A DNA stretch of 64,000 nt from Gerris lacustris. Its lineage: Eukaryota; Arthropoda; Insecta; Hemiptera; Gerridae. Below, piece after piece: positions 48,701-63,100 of this stretch. Every line of letters starts with the position of its first letter. Positions within the stretch are counted from its first letter, which is position 1. Location of the stretch: contig OX578278.1 of the NCBI GenBank assembly GCA_951217055.1, positions 30,641,105 through 30,705,104 of the forward strand, read 5' to 3'. The translations under genes were made by a program, and so were the position numbers. Below the pieces are notes generated by a model, which searched no databases, was not told where the DNA came from, and was given only the letters and a program-made list of their open reading frames with translations.

Positions 48701-51700
48701 ATCCGGATTAAACGGATGTCCGGACTAGCGGGGTCCGGATAAGCGAGACTCTACTGTATCCTTCAATTATCCAAGTTGAGTATTTAATATACTTAATATT
48801 TCAAGGCACTGAAATATTATGAGCATATGAACATTTAATATATTTTAATTGGGTAAAAGTAATAATAATAATATACTTAATATTTTTTATTTGAAATTCC
48901 CAGACTTTTTTTAGGAATTAGTTCCTCTTTTTTCTGTTGCTGGAGGTGCGCCACTGTATTTCTCCTACTCTAACCTTGTCAAAACTCGTTGAAGAGGGGA
49001 GACGACTATCTCTATATTATTTATCTCTGGGATTTACCCTCCATATTTTTACTTTTTCTCGGATGATTTGCGAGCTCAAAAGAATTAGAACTCTTTGTTT
49101 GATACCCATCCCTGATTTTCGAACACATTTTAGCTGCGATCGAGGCACTGTGTCATGTATCTTAATTGTGGACAATTAAAACAGCAGATATCGAGGGATT
49201 ACTGTATATTATTGCTTTGATGGCAGTATTTTATTCTGTTTATAACACTAGATGGCAGCGGCATTATTTTATTCTGTAGGTAACTCTAGTTGGCTTGTAC
49301 TGTTATTTTCATCATCATCTCCTCAAATTTGTATAAAAACTAAACCAAACTACTCTTGAATAATGGTCATAAAAATAAGACAAATAAAGAGTGTAGAGTA
49401 AGTACAGCAACTTACTTCGTCCGTGGTGCTGGAGGAGCTGTCGACCTCTGGCAACACTGACAACCTCTCCAACTCTTCATTTATCTTTTTGAGTCTGCTA
49501 CGATCCTAAAACAACAAAGCTTGAACCTCAGTCCTACAACCAAAAACCATTCACAACAAAAAAGTTGAATGAAACAATGGCGTTCATGTTTTTCAGAGGT
49601 CAGGACATCATAATGGATGATGGTTCTGCTGAAAGACCAAGAACTACATTATGAAACAGTTTGAATAAACAGCTCTTATTCTCTTATGGTACATTCTCAG
49701 TTTTCCCAGCAAAGTGAGAGAAAAGAAATTTGTTTGTATTTCCACCTGGAATGACCCCAAGTATACATTTGGTTAATGTAAGTAAATTAACAGAGCCAGT
49801 TTTTCTTTTAAAATGTTACAGTAGAACTCCAATAATCCAAACCCCAATTAACTGAATTCCTATTATCCAAATGAAATTATTGGGAGAAAATATATTACAC
49901 AAACTTGTTACAATAAATTGGTGCATCATTTAATTAGTTGTTTCTTTTTACTGTCATTTTCAATACAGTGCTGTACCTTATGTTCCTCGTATTTAATTTT
50001 ATAAATAAAAGATGTGTCTTTCTATAATGTGTATTCTCAAATATGTCTGTCTTAATTCCTAGGCTATAAATAATAATTTAAATTTCTAGGTATCCGAATC
50101 GACTTAATCCCCAATTAATTTAGATAATCACAGTTCAACTGTATATAGGCAAAAACAACGCCTTTAATATAATGCAAAAACATGAAAAACAAAGATGATT
50201 AAAATAACTATTTTATAAAACAAAAATACTAATTTCTTGTGTTATTTGAGTATATACAGTGAAATACATTTAAAATGAAGATGCATAACATGAAAAATCA
50301 GTAAACATGAAATAATACTGCGGTCTTGACAAAATACTAGTTATTTTCATACATTGTTATCTTTTAACAAGGAAAGATTTTTCTTCTTGGAACAAACACA
50401 ATACATACATAATATTTAAGCCTGCAAGAATGTATTAGAGAGGTCTAAAATAAAAATGAGACACCCAAACGAGAGCCCTTTAACTTGGCTTAGAAATACC
50501 AACACCGAAAAGAGTGGCACCGGTTTCTGTAAAACCAACTTTTTTTCTTAATTGGAATTATCGCTTGCATATTTGAAGAGTTATAAAGATATATTTTATC
50601 AGTTATTTTGCAAATTTGGTGATGGGTGAGTTGAAGACGGTAAATTGTGTGTTGAAATCAGTAAATCATGTGACAAAATCAGTGTATTTCATGTTTCTTA
50701 ATTTTTTTTTAATTAATGGCAGTGAAATCTAGAGGAATATAAACTGCTAAAAATGTAAAATTATTAAAGTTTATAAAGTTTTTATTAATTTGTTTTATAG
50801 TTTTTGTTTTTTTTATTAAATACATATATGCAAATGTATTTACATATCACATAATAATTTAAAATTTAAATAGTGATGCACTAACACTAACATGATGTGT
50901 TGGACAATACATATTCAGAACAATACAATGCAATATTTGTAAATCCAGTTATATTTACCAAGATAAATCTAGGTATTCAGCCTCCAACAAAAAGCACACA
51001 TCACAACCAGTAAATCCAAACAGAGATTACTATCAATAAATAGTATCTATTATTATAAATCTTATAAATAATAATTATTATAGATTACTGTTCAGTAAAA
51101 TAACCTATGGTAAACATATCAAAAATGCAAATAAAGATATAAAACTTTAATTTAATACTAAATCAATTTTCAAATAAATAACCATTTAAAAGAATATTAA
51201 ATTGAAAGGAATGGATTTAACAAAAGATTTGAATTTTGAAGGGAAGCAAGGAAGGCACGATGAGGTGTTATCAAACTAAACGAGTTATCAGAGTGATAAA
51301 AGTTGCTTATCTAGCAGACTGTGTCATTGATAAATTACATACTTGATCTTCAACTTTATCTACAAAACCTCACTAAACTTCTCACTTATTAATATTTCTA
51401 CCAAACAACAAACTCCAATTAGTTAAGCGATTAATTTTTATTTTTAATTCTTAAAAGATAAATTAAAAGAATAATATTGTTATTATCATTATTATTTATA
51501 ATAACAATTGTGTGTATTATTAATACTAATAATTATTTATTAGTAATAATAATTGTGATTGGATTATTAAATAAAAGTAACATAAAAGAAGAAAGAAGAG
51601 AGAAGAATGGGAAAGAAAACAACAAAATCAGATAGTAGATATTTAATAAAAGAGTAAGTGCTAATGGCCCAAGCTGTAGAAGCATTCCTATCTTTTACCC

Positions 51701-53316
51701 ATGGGTGGAAAGTGGAATAAAAAAATAAAGTAAAACAGCTAGGCTGTATGACTTGATTCTACGTGTTGTTGCATTCTAGAAGGACTATTTCATTTGCCAT
51801 GGTCATATATTATTCCTACCCATGTCTTGTTTTATTTATTAACACAATATGGGTAAATAAATAAGATCAGGAACATGCAATAATAACTGCCAAAGCTCTG
51901 CGTATCAAGAAATAAATTATTTAGAAATCTACAGCATAATACAATAGTCCAACCATTTAACTATACCTTGTTATTATCATCTAATATTATCATTTTTATC
52001 AGACTAATCTTCAATAACCTCAAAGAAGCTAAGATAAAAAATTTAAATAAATACTCAATTATCATTAATGTCTATAGGGCCCCAGGTACCCTCTGCCAAA
52101 AAAGTGATTATGGCAGTCCATTTTGTAAAAATAAAAATAAAAAGTCCAAAGTACCCTCCAATTCTTTTACAATAATTTTTGAATAAAGTATTGTGACAAA
52201 ATTTTAATGCTATATGTAATTTATAAATTGGTGCTCAAAGACTTACAATTTTAGAAAGTAACATTTTTTCTGGAGTACATTTATTTTATTTTTAACAAAA
52301 CACTTCTATTATTACGAAAAAAGAACTAAAGAAATTAGTGTCAAAAGACACTAATTTCTAAAAAGAAACCTTTTATAAATTCATTTTTCCTTCTCTCTTT
52401 TACTATCTCCTTTATCTAGAAACTGACTCAGTTAGAGTCAGTTGCTAGAGCTCGAGGACTCAGCTTCAGGCTGTTCCTTGGTTGACTATATTATTTTTGA
52501 CAACTTTACCTACAGTAAAGAAGTAACTATTAACTTTTAACTTTTTATTATGAGAGGAACAGCAGGCAACTCAATAAGTTTTGAGAATATCCCAAGCAAG
52601 GGATGAAATATTACCTTTTTTAAAGAATTTAACATCACTTTATTACCCCTGAAGACACTGTAGAAATTATATACTGTTATAAATTAATTTAGAACTCAGA
52701 AATCAGTCTGATAAATCATTAAAAAAAACCTTTTCATGTAGATATTGATATTTAAATTCCATTATCACTCATTTAATTGATTTATTGCTTCCCAGTTTAC
52801 CTAAGGTAATGGAAGCTGTGTGTTCGTTCTGAAGAACGAAAAACAGAACAGACAGAAATCCGTTTTATTTTTGATTCCGTGTACGGTCTGTCGCTCAATA
52901 TTTGTGAATCAACATCTAAAAAACTATCTAGATCATTAAACATTTTAAGTCTTAAAGCACCAAGTTATAATAAACTAGCCTTCACACTGCGCTCAGCAAT
53001 CATGTAGGCTAAACGAAATGCCTAAATATTTTAGTTCCCAAAGCCTTAATCATTAATTTCATTATTAAAGAATAAGATACCCTGTAAATATCACAGTTTG
53101 GAAGCTACTTATTACATGCAAAAATATTCGTAAAAAAAAAAAAAAAAAGTTAAAATGCAATCAAATTAGTTCAGAATAAATAATTTTTAAGGAAAATTCC
53201 ATGAAAAAGCAAACAGTATACATACGACAATAACTGTACAAACGGAAACAAAGCATGTGATAGAAAATATATTTTTAAAAACATTTTATAAAAATCAATC
53301 ACCGCGATTCAAAGTG

Positions 53317-53414
<98 letters not shown>

Positions 53415-56400
53415 AGAAAAAGTAAATCACTCAAGTTCTACTCAATATGTTTAGATGAAATCATCCCTACATGAGCCACATGTAAACGCTGAACAAAAAT
53501 TAATAGATTACAGGGCCGCTGAGAGGATTTCCGGGCCCCTGGGCAATTTAGCACCTGGGCCCCTTTGAACAAATAAAGGGGGGGTGTCCGGGTTCAAAAT
53601 AATTTTGAAAATTGAATTACCAAAATATGAGTTTTAAAGATTTCTGAGGGCAACTTTGTCCTTAGAGGAAAAGATGTTTGGTGGGGACAAATTTTGATGT
53701 TAAACTAAGATGGGCTAAAAAAAACAACAAATAATTGAGTAGTTTTGTAGCAGGTATCATTAAAAAACCTTCTTTTACACTTTGTAAAATAGATTATATA
53801 AAATAAAACATAATATAAATTGTTTGCTAAAATAGTGAGATTAAGAAAAAACAAATCAAAATGATTAAGTTACGCATCTTCTTTTTATACAAAAGTTGCA
53901 TTACTAGGAAAAAAATATTAATATCAGTATGCCAATATGATTTGTCTGTCAGTTTCGCTCCTATAAATCAACATCGACCATATTGAATAAGATAAAAATC
54001 TAAGTACATAACTAAATGAAACACTAAAGTTCAAACTTCCATACTTATGACACATTTGGAATAATTTTATGTTCTTCACAATTAGTGATGAACTTAGCAT
54101 CTGGGCCCCTTTAAACAAATAATGGCGGGGGGTCCGGGAAAAATTTTTAAAATTTAAGAGCAAAAAGATGAGTTTTAAGAATTTCTGAGGGCAAGTTTGT
54201 CCTAAAAAAAGATGTTTGGTGGGGACGAATTTCAAATACATATTTATGTACTGCTGGTTAAGTTTGTATTTGTGTCTGTTTAATTTCCATTGCGTGAATC
54301 AACTTTGCCTCCCAAACTTAGCTAGGTCATTAGGGGCCGTCGCAAAAAAACAAAAAAATTAAGAAAAAACAAAAAAAAACAAAAAAACATTTGCGTTCAG
54401 AACTGAATGGTGTCCCCTTACAATAGTATAGAAGTATAATTCCAAGTTAGATTTTATTATGCTCTCAAGGGGCCTCTACCGACATTGGTACAAAGATAGT
54501 AGTTTCATGTTTTTTTTAGATTTGGGGGCCCCTTGGCTCCGGGGCCCACCCGCAATTCGGGCCTATTATAGTTATGCCACTAATCACAATATCCATCTTG
54601 CCTTTTCAGTTGTTAAAAATCCAGAGCCGCCCCTGGTAGCCCGGGGCTCAAGGGGGCCCGAGCCTGTCCCTCCCAAACTTAGCTAGGGCATAGTGGCCCC
54701 ACGCCAAAAAAAAAATTGATGAGAAAAGAAAAAAAAAACATTTGCATTCAGAACTGAATGGGGTCCCCTTTACAATAGGTATAGAAGTATAATTTTAAGT
54801 TAAATTTTATTATGCTCTAAAGGGGCCCCTACCGACATTTGTACAAATATAGTAATTTCATGTTTATTTGGATTTGGGGGCCCCTAGGTACCGGGGTCCA
54901 CCCGTGATTCGGGCCCATAGTTATGCCGCTAATTACAATATCCATCTTGCCTTTTTTGATTGTAAAAAACCAGAGCCGGGCCCCCTAGAGACCCGGGCCC
55001 CTGGGCATTTGCCCCCCTTGTCCCCCCCTGTCGGCGGCCCTGATAGATTAAGTTCAGCCAGTTTTGCTAGTATAAAGTCGGATCTGACACACACATACAT
55101 ACGGACATAACAAAGTTAAGGCTAGTTTTGGTTTTTGTAATGTATTATTTTACTTATATAATAAAAAAAAAATTATCATGGTGTTGAGGACTGTAAACTA
55201 AATTTGAGTTTTTGGACCACCATAATTGTGATATTTTATTTCTTCCTGTTTCTTATTTTACTTGTTACACCATGATATATGACAGTTCAGTCTCTGTAAC
55301 TCTCCACCAGTCCCGCACGTCCAGTTATCCGGCACTGAGAGGCCCTCCATCTGAAGTGTTTAGACACCTAAAATGTCGGGGCTGTATATGTTTTTTGTTG
55401 GTATTGTTTTATCACATTAACCTCTCTTTGATAGAAGTTGCAATCGATGTTGTATACGTGTGTTAGACAGCTGTATCTGTGCCTTGTATAAATTAAATAT
55501 ATTAGATTTGTTTATATAATGCTGATGAGTAAGTTTAGCAGAATGCAGAATGTCACCTGTTCTATGGCTTTGAGGTGGTTGACTCTCTGGATATCTATCT
55601 GAGAGGTGGATCTGGGAGACTCGAGCCGAGCCAGTCTTTCTTGTCTGATGCGGAGTTCCCTCACAGCTTCACCCATCTCTCTCTGGACATCTTCCCTTCG
55701 ACTCAGCCAACTAGCCTCCTCCTCAAGCAGTCTGAACTCCAGGTCCTCGTGAGCCTTAACACATAAATTGTAATACAATAAACTAAGTCAACGTCAACAA
55801 TTCTTATAGAAATTGTTAATTTTAACTTGACAAAGTATAATGGTATTATTTTTAAAGCTTACTCAAGTGTATGGAACACATTCTAACTTGGCAACAACAG
55901 TTTTATTATTCAATTATATTTCTCTAGTCAATGTCAACAATTCTTATAGTAATTGTTAATTTTACCTTGTTAAAGTGTAATGATATTGTTTTTTATAGTT
56001 TACTCATTGTTTGGTGAGTGATTTTTTTTTTAAATATATAAAAATATAAAATTATAGTCCAGGAGATAGTTTACAAAAAAGTGTCTGACTAACATCAAGC
56101 TAGAATTTTGTATATAAGTTAATCTTTTGGTGCCTTTTAATAATGTGTGGCTAAGTTCGTCTGAGGGACATAGTTTGGTAGTAGGCATTTGAAAAAATAA
56201 ACCGGTGGAGAGTGGCCATGTCCCGCCCATTTTGGTGGACAATGTGGTTTTCATGATCCTGAGTACAAAATTAGTTAGAAGACCAAAAGTCATGTTGTTG
56301 TTAGTATGTCACTTGAAAGGTGACCTCTTTGATTTGGAGTAATATTTGAATCTGGGGGCACGGCAGTGACCCCGCCAAGTCGAGCACAGCTGTACCATCC

Positions 56401-59400
56401 TATACTGGAACCAACTCTAAGGCACTTCTAACAATCATAGAAATTTGAAATTTAGTTTATAGGTAGAGTATAATGTACAAATAAAGGAAAAATTAAATAA
56501 TCCGCAAAAATCTGTTTCTTTACCCATCCAAAGGCTATTAGAAAATCCGCATTCAAAATTAATAAAAAAAAAAATTAAAACTTGCACTACTAGCACTACC
56601 TACTAGAGAACTTTAAAACTAAAGAATTATTTTACTCTCATTTATAGAATATTACATTGAAATAAGTGAGGTTGACACTGATTTTACGGTATTGTTCGAG
56701 ATAATTATTTAGTTCAATTTGAACACCCACGACCCACAGTGTTCCATACCTAGACTTTGTGTTTCAAACCCTTTCTTCTAAACAATTCTTATTATTCTTA
56801 CTACTCTTTATTTCCTAATATTTCTTTCATCATCTTTCTATTATATACTTACAAAAAGAAGTGAAATCCCAACAAAAACACTAGTGTAAAAAAATAAGCC
56901 AAGTTTGTGGTGTGTATTTGCCAAGTCAGAAAATCTTTTTAAATTTAAAGGTGTAGAGTGATTTGGGAAATACAAAATAAAAAACAACTTTTTACGCGAG
57001 ACTTGGCTTATTTTTTTTACACTAGTGTTTTAATGGGATAACTAACATTCCAAGTGACATACTAACATCTGCTTGATTTTTGGTCTACTAAATAATTTTG
57101 TACTCAGGATCATGAAAGTCACAGTGTCCACCAAAATGGCCGGTACATGGCAGCACTCCACCGTTTTTTTTTTTTTTTAGCAAATATCTAGTGTTTTATT
57201 TCTATAAACTCAAATCAAACGTAAATTAAGCACAAGCAGTGTTGCAAAGATAGAATAGAAACTTATTTACTATTGTAGAGATTGGGTTGGAAGCAAAAGT
57301 CTACAGCAGTGGTGTATCCAGGGGGGGCACCCCCCCCCCCCCCCCCCCAGACCCATTAGAGTAAAAAAAAAATAATAATAATACCGCCGTATTTTTTATA
57401 ATACATTTTTTTTTTACATTCACCTCATATTCAATTTCACCTCAGAAATGCATAAAAGCGCTGTTTTGAGAGGTCATATTTTCAAAATTTTCAAGGTAGG
57501 GCCCCCTGACCCCCGCCATAAATCTCCCCCAATAATTAACTGCAGACGACGCAATGACTTAAAGTAAGATATTGTACTGCAGTAAGCATCAGCATAACAT
57601 TTTTCTAACGAGTATGTTCTAAAGCATTTGTTTGTTACTTGGGAGAGGAGATTTTGTTTTGTTTATTAGTTGTACTTTTTGGGGGGGGGGAGGGCAGCTG
57701 CTTGTTGAATAAGTAGGTCCCTTTTCTTGTGTCGACTACAGAATACCCCCCCCCCCCCCCCCCCCAATCTAAACTGACTTAAAATGTACTCTCCCCAGAC
57801 CTAGCAGCTGGATACGCCACTACATTCTTCCAAACTAGAATTAGTGCGTTGACAGGGCGGGAAAAACCAACTAGCAAATGGGGTGAGGAGCCAAAGAGAG
57901 CTTGAGATTTTCCCGGACAAAAGGTCGGGCCAACTAGGCAAAGATAAATGTCTCTAGTGGAAAGGAGGGGCCCTCTGGATAACCCTATAAGAAGGCTTCG
58001 TAACCTCCGCAATTATTTTAAGGAGAAAAATAACATTCTTACATTGAATATTATAATTTATTCGTAAATAAGATATGGACATGGACAACATTAGTTGAAA
58101 AGATCGCGATTTGTAAGAAGTAGTAAAATAACCTTCTTTTGTTTACCAACAACTTAGCTGCCCCACCCCTACCCACAAACCTAGTGGCTTTATTTTTTCC
58201 CCCAAAGAGGTTGGCCAATCTGTGTTCACTCAATTTCCCGCGCTGACAACGCACTAATTCTAGTTTGGCGAAGACTGTAAGTTGTTTTTAACAAAAATCT
58301 TTTGTTCGGAGAATTTCAGTTATCTAGCATTTGAATCAAGCTGGAATTAATTTTTAATTCCAACCTGATGTCCGATATGTTATAACGAAAAGCTCACTTA
58401 ACTTTCCAGGAAAACTAATTTGAATACAGAACAAGATAAGTATTTAAAAAGTGGAGGCCATGAGGGTAGAGTAAGGTTTCAAACTAGATACCTTTTTCTC
58501 AGCATCTAGAAGTTCTATCTGGTGAGTGAGAGACTCGTACAGTTCCTTTCTGAGTTCATGACTCCGGCAAGAGTTGATCTCGCTGTCCAGTCTGAAACAG
58601 ATCATCACTCCACTTAAGTAGCTGATCTAACAAAAATTGGTTATACTGACCAACATATTGGGGTAATCAAAAATAACGATAATTAGTACAACACACTCTG
58701 TGCTTGTAACTTTCTTTATCTCATCATATAGATTATAGTTTTCTTTGTCAATGACATTATGTGCAATACAGAGATATCAAGTATGTTAACTTCCAAGTAG
58801 TTCCTAGAGTTTCTTCTATTATTAAATAATGTTAACCTCATAACTATGTCTAATTCGTTAAGTTTCTAGTTTAAGTTTTTAACTTTAGTTTATTTAATGT
58901 ACGTTCCTTACTAAACCCATTAGACAGGTATTTGTACCTCCCAGGTCCTTAATCCCCAACCCTGAGCCTGTAGGCTCCTTCACACTAATATCTCCACAGA
59001 CACTATCTTTTATAGTTATTAGCCTGTTTCTTTTCCTCAGTCTATGTCAAATTTATCATTGAAAATAATAAAAATCGCCTTATTTTTATTTATATGTATA
59101 TTGTGGTTAGACAATAATTAATAGATTTTTTAAAAATTAAACTAGCAGTATCTGTTTATTTAAGAGTGTACAAATTATCTATACACTGATCTTACCCTCC
59201 AACACATTATTACTTCAACAACTTCTACCCTAACTTTTAACTTCTTTCTTTACACCTTTGTACCCAATTTATAAAAGTAAGTTTGATCAACCACTTTACT
59301 TATTTATAGCTTACATCGTCAATATAAAAGAAGTCTCACTTCCCTGGAAATGAAATGAGATTATTATCTTCGAGTTAGGACTTTAGCTCCAAAGAGAGGT

Positions 59401-60060
59401 TTGCTTGGATGATCTCTATCCCTAGGATTCATCAAATCTCAGAACAAATGTCCTTGATAATAAGTTATCAAGGATATAATGTCCTGTTGATGTAAGTTCA
59501 TGCTAAGTACATTATAAAATTCACTTATTATTTTGCATTCGTTGGATTATGAGAATCTCATCCAAGAAATTGAAATCAAAAGTTATATTAAGATTTCATT
59601 TTCATTTCCTTTTGGACTGGTGAACTACAGCGTCCAATTATAGAGGCGGAAGCAAAAAAAAAAATTAATAAAAGAAATTAATCCATAAAATTTAAACAAG
59701 ATCTACAAAGTTTTCCACCTCAGCTTTATATCCTATGTCCCACATTAAAATTGAAAATCCAATACTTACAGATCAAGTACTTGAGCTCAATTGAACTTGA
59801 GCTTTTCCATTATTTGTTAGATTTTAAAAACATAAAAGTTAGCAGCAGAACTTCAAATACAGTCGGATTTCCAACAAAGAAGTTGATAGTTACAGAGAAA
59901 AATTTGCTTTATAGAAATTTTGTTACACATATTTTTTTTTTTTAGAGAAACATATGTTCCTTAATGCTGATCATTGATCATACCTAGATATATATTCATA
60001 ATAATTTTAAGAATAACAACCACATACATATTTATAAAATTAGTATAATTGCATGTATAC

Positions 60061-60110
<50 letters not shown>

Positions 60111-63100
60111 ACAACATAATGCATAATAATTAGGGGAGAGCGGGGTTGATTTTTAAAAAAATAAATTCGATTTTGAGGCATGCTGGTGTAAAATTTGAGA
60201 CCCACGTCAGAAGCATTCCAGCCCCTCTACAATATTCTTTGGAGTCTCTATTTGTTTCTGGTAATGGATTTATTTATGATTACAAATCACTTTGGTTGCT
60301 TACTGTGGAACAATGGGCTCCAATGTTGTTTGTGTTGTTTTTAAGAAATGGCATCGAGGGATGAGTTGGACAGTAAGTCCCATTCATCCCCAACTGTCCC
60401 ACTCATCCCCCATACCACACACACATCATACCTATTTCTTCTTTTGGTTGCCTACTTTCTTACTTATTTAGTATTCCTTCTATTTAAGTACTCAAATGAA
60501 TTGTTTTCATGATTGCAGTTGCAAAATCAGGAGTTTTGGTGTGTGTCCAAAGTATCCCACCCCTGTGTCCAATGTATCCCACCCATTGGGATACATTGGA
60601 CAAAGTGAAGGTTTTGGAAAAACATAAAAAATAGTATGATAATGTTTTTTTAAGTTGCTATAAGTCTGGAATGTTAGTTAGGATCTCTATGCATGATAAT
60701 CATACAAAAGCGAAAAAGTTCATGCAAGACTGTGGCTCTCACAGCCTCTAAAAAAAAAAGTGTCCCAATCAACCCCGCACACCCCTACATATCAAGCAAT
60801 AATGCAACATATAACTTACGGTTGACAGATTGCAATGTACAAAAGCAAGTATTACTTTTGATGAAGTTAGTATGGTAGTAATTAGTAATGTTAAGTGACT
60901 AATTTAAATATTTTTAATTTTGACCCTCTCCTATGGAGATAGATATGTTTTACAACAACCATTACCAACATTCCATGATTATTGTAAATATGTTTCACAT
61001 CTTTTATGAACAATGTGTATTCTGTTATATAACTTAAGAGATACATATTAAATGTAGTAAGGATTTCTTAATTATGTTTAAATATTTGAAAGGAAGGTTG
61101 TTTTAATTATAATTATTGTTTTAATTTTAGAAGATATAAATAAAAAACGACTGAAGATGACCTTATTTTAAGGGTCGAAACGTCTCACACTATGAAATAG
61201 GAGTTTTCATTTCTTACACCTCATCAACCATCTTTACTCTCTCTCTCAGTAAATTTAGAAGGGTGTACCACACAGATTAATAATATTTTATTTTATTATT
61301 AATTTAATCTGTTATAAAAGCAAGTATTACTTAAAAATGTATCTATCTGTGCAAAGATAATTTTAATTACACTTAAACTTTGGTAGAATACACAAAAATA
61401 TTAGAGTGCTAGAGCATTAAACTCCTAATACGGTTCTAAGAATATAAAGGAATGCACAAACACCACCAATATTAATTCACAGAAAGTTTGTCTGTCAGAT
61501 CTTAATCCTTATTTCTATGAATTTTTTTAATTGTAGAGAAATTATTTTTAATTTAAATCAAATTATAATTATTATTAACTACGGGAAACAGACAGTGAAA
61601 AATACACTCCTGTGCCGGGATTTGAACCACGGGCCTCTATATTTCCAGTATAGAGGCCCGTGGTTCAAATCCCGGCACAGGAGTGTATTTTTCACTGTCT
61701 GTTTCCCGTAGTTAATAATAATTATAATTTGATTTAAATTAAAAATTTAACTTTCCGTAGTATGAAAACTACCAAAAACTTAAAAATTGAATTTGAAATT
61801 ATTTTTGTTCTATAGAAACACTTTTATAAGGAGGATTCGAGGGGACATCAAAAAAAAAAATTTATACAGAGAATTTTGTTGTACAGAAGTTTGTTATAAG
61901 GAGGTCTGACTGTGTTTGAAAAACTGAATTGAAAAGTCAACATGGTAATTATAATTGCACATAGTGCCAAAGTAGAACTATCCACTTTCAAGAAAATATT
62001 GATTCCTGATGATGTCCCAGTTATTAATTTGATGAAATATTATATTTCATTTCTACAACTTTGAATTAATTTGCAACCAACATTTGTTTACCATCAGTGT
62101 TTCACATGTGTAAGGAATGCTCGGTTACATATTGGAAGCATGGAATCCAAAAGTGCAACTGATGGATAATGTGGGAGGTACTGCAATAAAGACGAGATAC
62201 CTATGACGGGTTTGAAATACCAACACAGAAGGGAGATCAGGTAAGATAAGACCCAAATGCCCGAACATAGACAAATTAGGTATATTGTCATGGGTACTTA
62301 CGCCTGAATGATGTGTTTACTTCTGTCAGTGATAAGCCTGAACTGTTTCTGACTGGAATCCTGCTCGGCGAGACATTTCTCCATCTCTATCTCACACTCC
62401 TGTATCTTGCACTTGAGCTGAATCACCCTCAGCTCCTCTTCCTTCAGTTTCTCTCTCTCAGCCTGCACCTCCCCACACACCAGCGCACTGTCCATCTCAC
62501 CCTGCAAAACAAAACATTTTAGAACATGCACCACTAGATACAAAAAACGTCTTACTCAGTACATTTTGATACTTCAACAGATGGCAGTTGAATCTGTTAC
62601 ACTTTCCTCAAGTAACGTGTCAAATATAAACACAACTTATAATTCTTGTGAATGCAACTCTGACAGCAATTTGGAAAAAGGAAAATTTGTCATGATGGAT
62701 ATAGATAAATGTCTGGCCTATTGTAAGTTTATCATCTGTACAACTCGGAGTTTGATTTCCAATTTGTCCTTGACATGATCAGATCGTCATGTCCCCTAAA
62801 CAACCCTTCAGTTCTTGAAGTCCTCGTCCTTCAAAAGTAGAAAAAAAAATTGTTTATTCACCCTTCCAAACTGAAACCAATGCATTATAACAATTGGATA
62901 TTGTGAATCTCCCCAAATCAACCCTGGTAATAACCGCTTCATAGACATTATTATTAATTTATAATCTATTAAAATACAGAGTTTTCTAACCAACCCAAAC
63001 TATAAACAACTAAGATTATTTTGAGTTAAATTTAGGGTATTTTTCAAAGGATTAGAATTTAAAGCAATAGTGAATAATTACGTGTCTCATTTGCTGCTCT

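Larger units (their letters stand above)
50150..53320. other. PHLDB intron, mostly unassigned AT-rich DNA
   Basis: Apart from the repeat at 51590-51735, the hairpin at 52330 and the family B piece at 52788, no exon or element was recognised. Confidence 0.5.
59860..61912. mobile_element. possible composite element with CAGTC ends
   Basis: Left end CAGTCGGATTTCC and right end, inverted, CAGTCAGACCTCC. Subterminal blocks also match inverted (TTTATAGAAATTTTGTT-like). If real it is about 2.05 kb, and it holds a second TIR element (60131-60787), a run of 46 A and the 98-bp inverted repeat. The flanks are TA on the left but TG on the right, so it is tentative. Confidence 0.3.

Noticed and set aside
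53257..53454. 65-codon frame with a long Tyr-Ile run
   Set aside because: It is only a translated (TA)n microsatellite.
8795..61192. Calling the four GATGA/GAAAC hairpins true hammerhead ribozymes
   Set aside because: The core is close (CTGATGA and GAAA) but an extra base stands before the stem, and no proper cleavage triplet with closing stems could be drawn. Kept only as a motif.
61517..61711. 64-codon frame with CRDLNHGPLYFQYRGPWF
   Set aside because: It is a by-product of the 98-bp inverted repeat and reads into its own complement.
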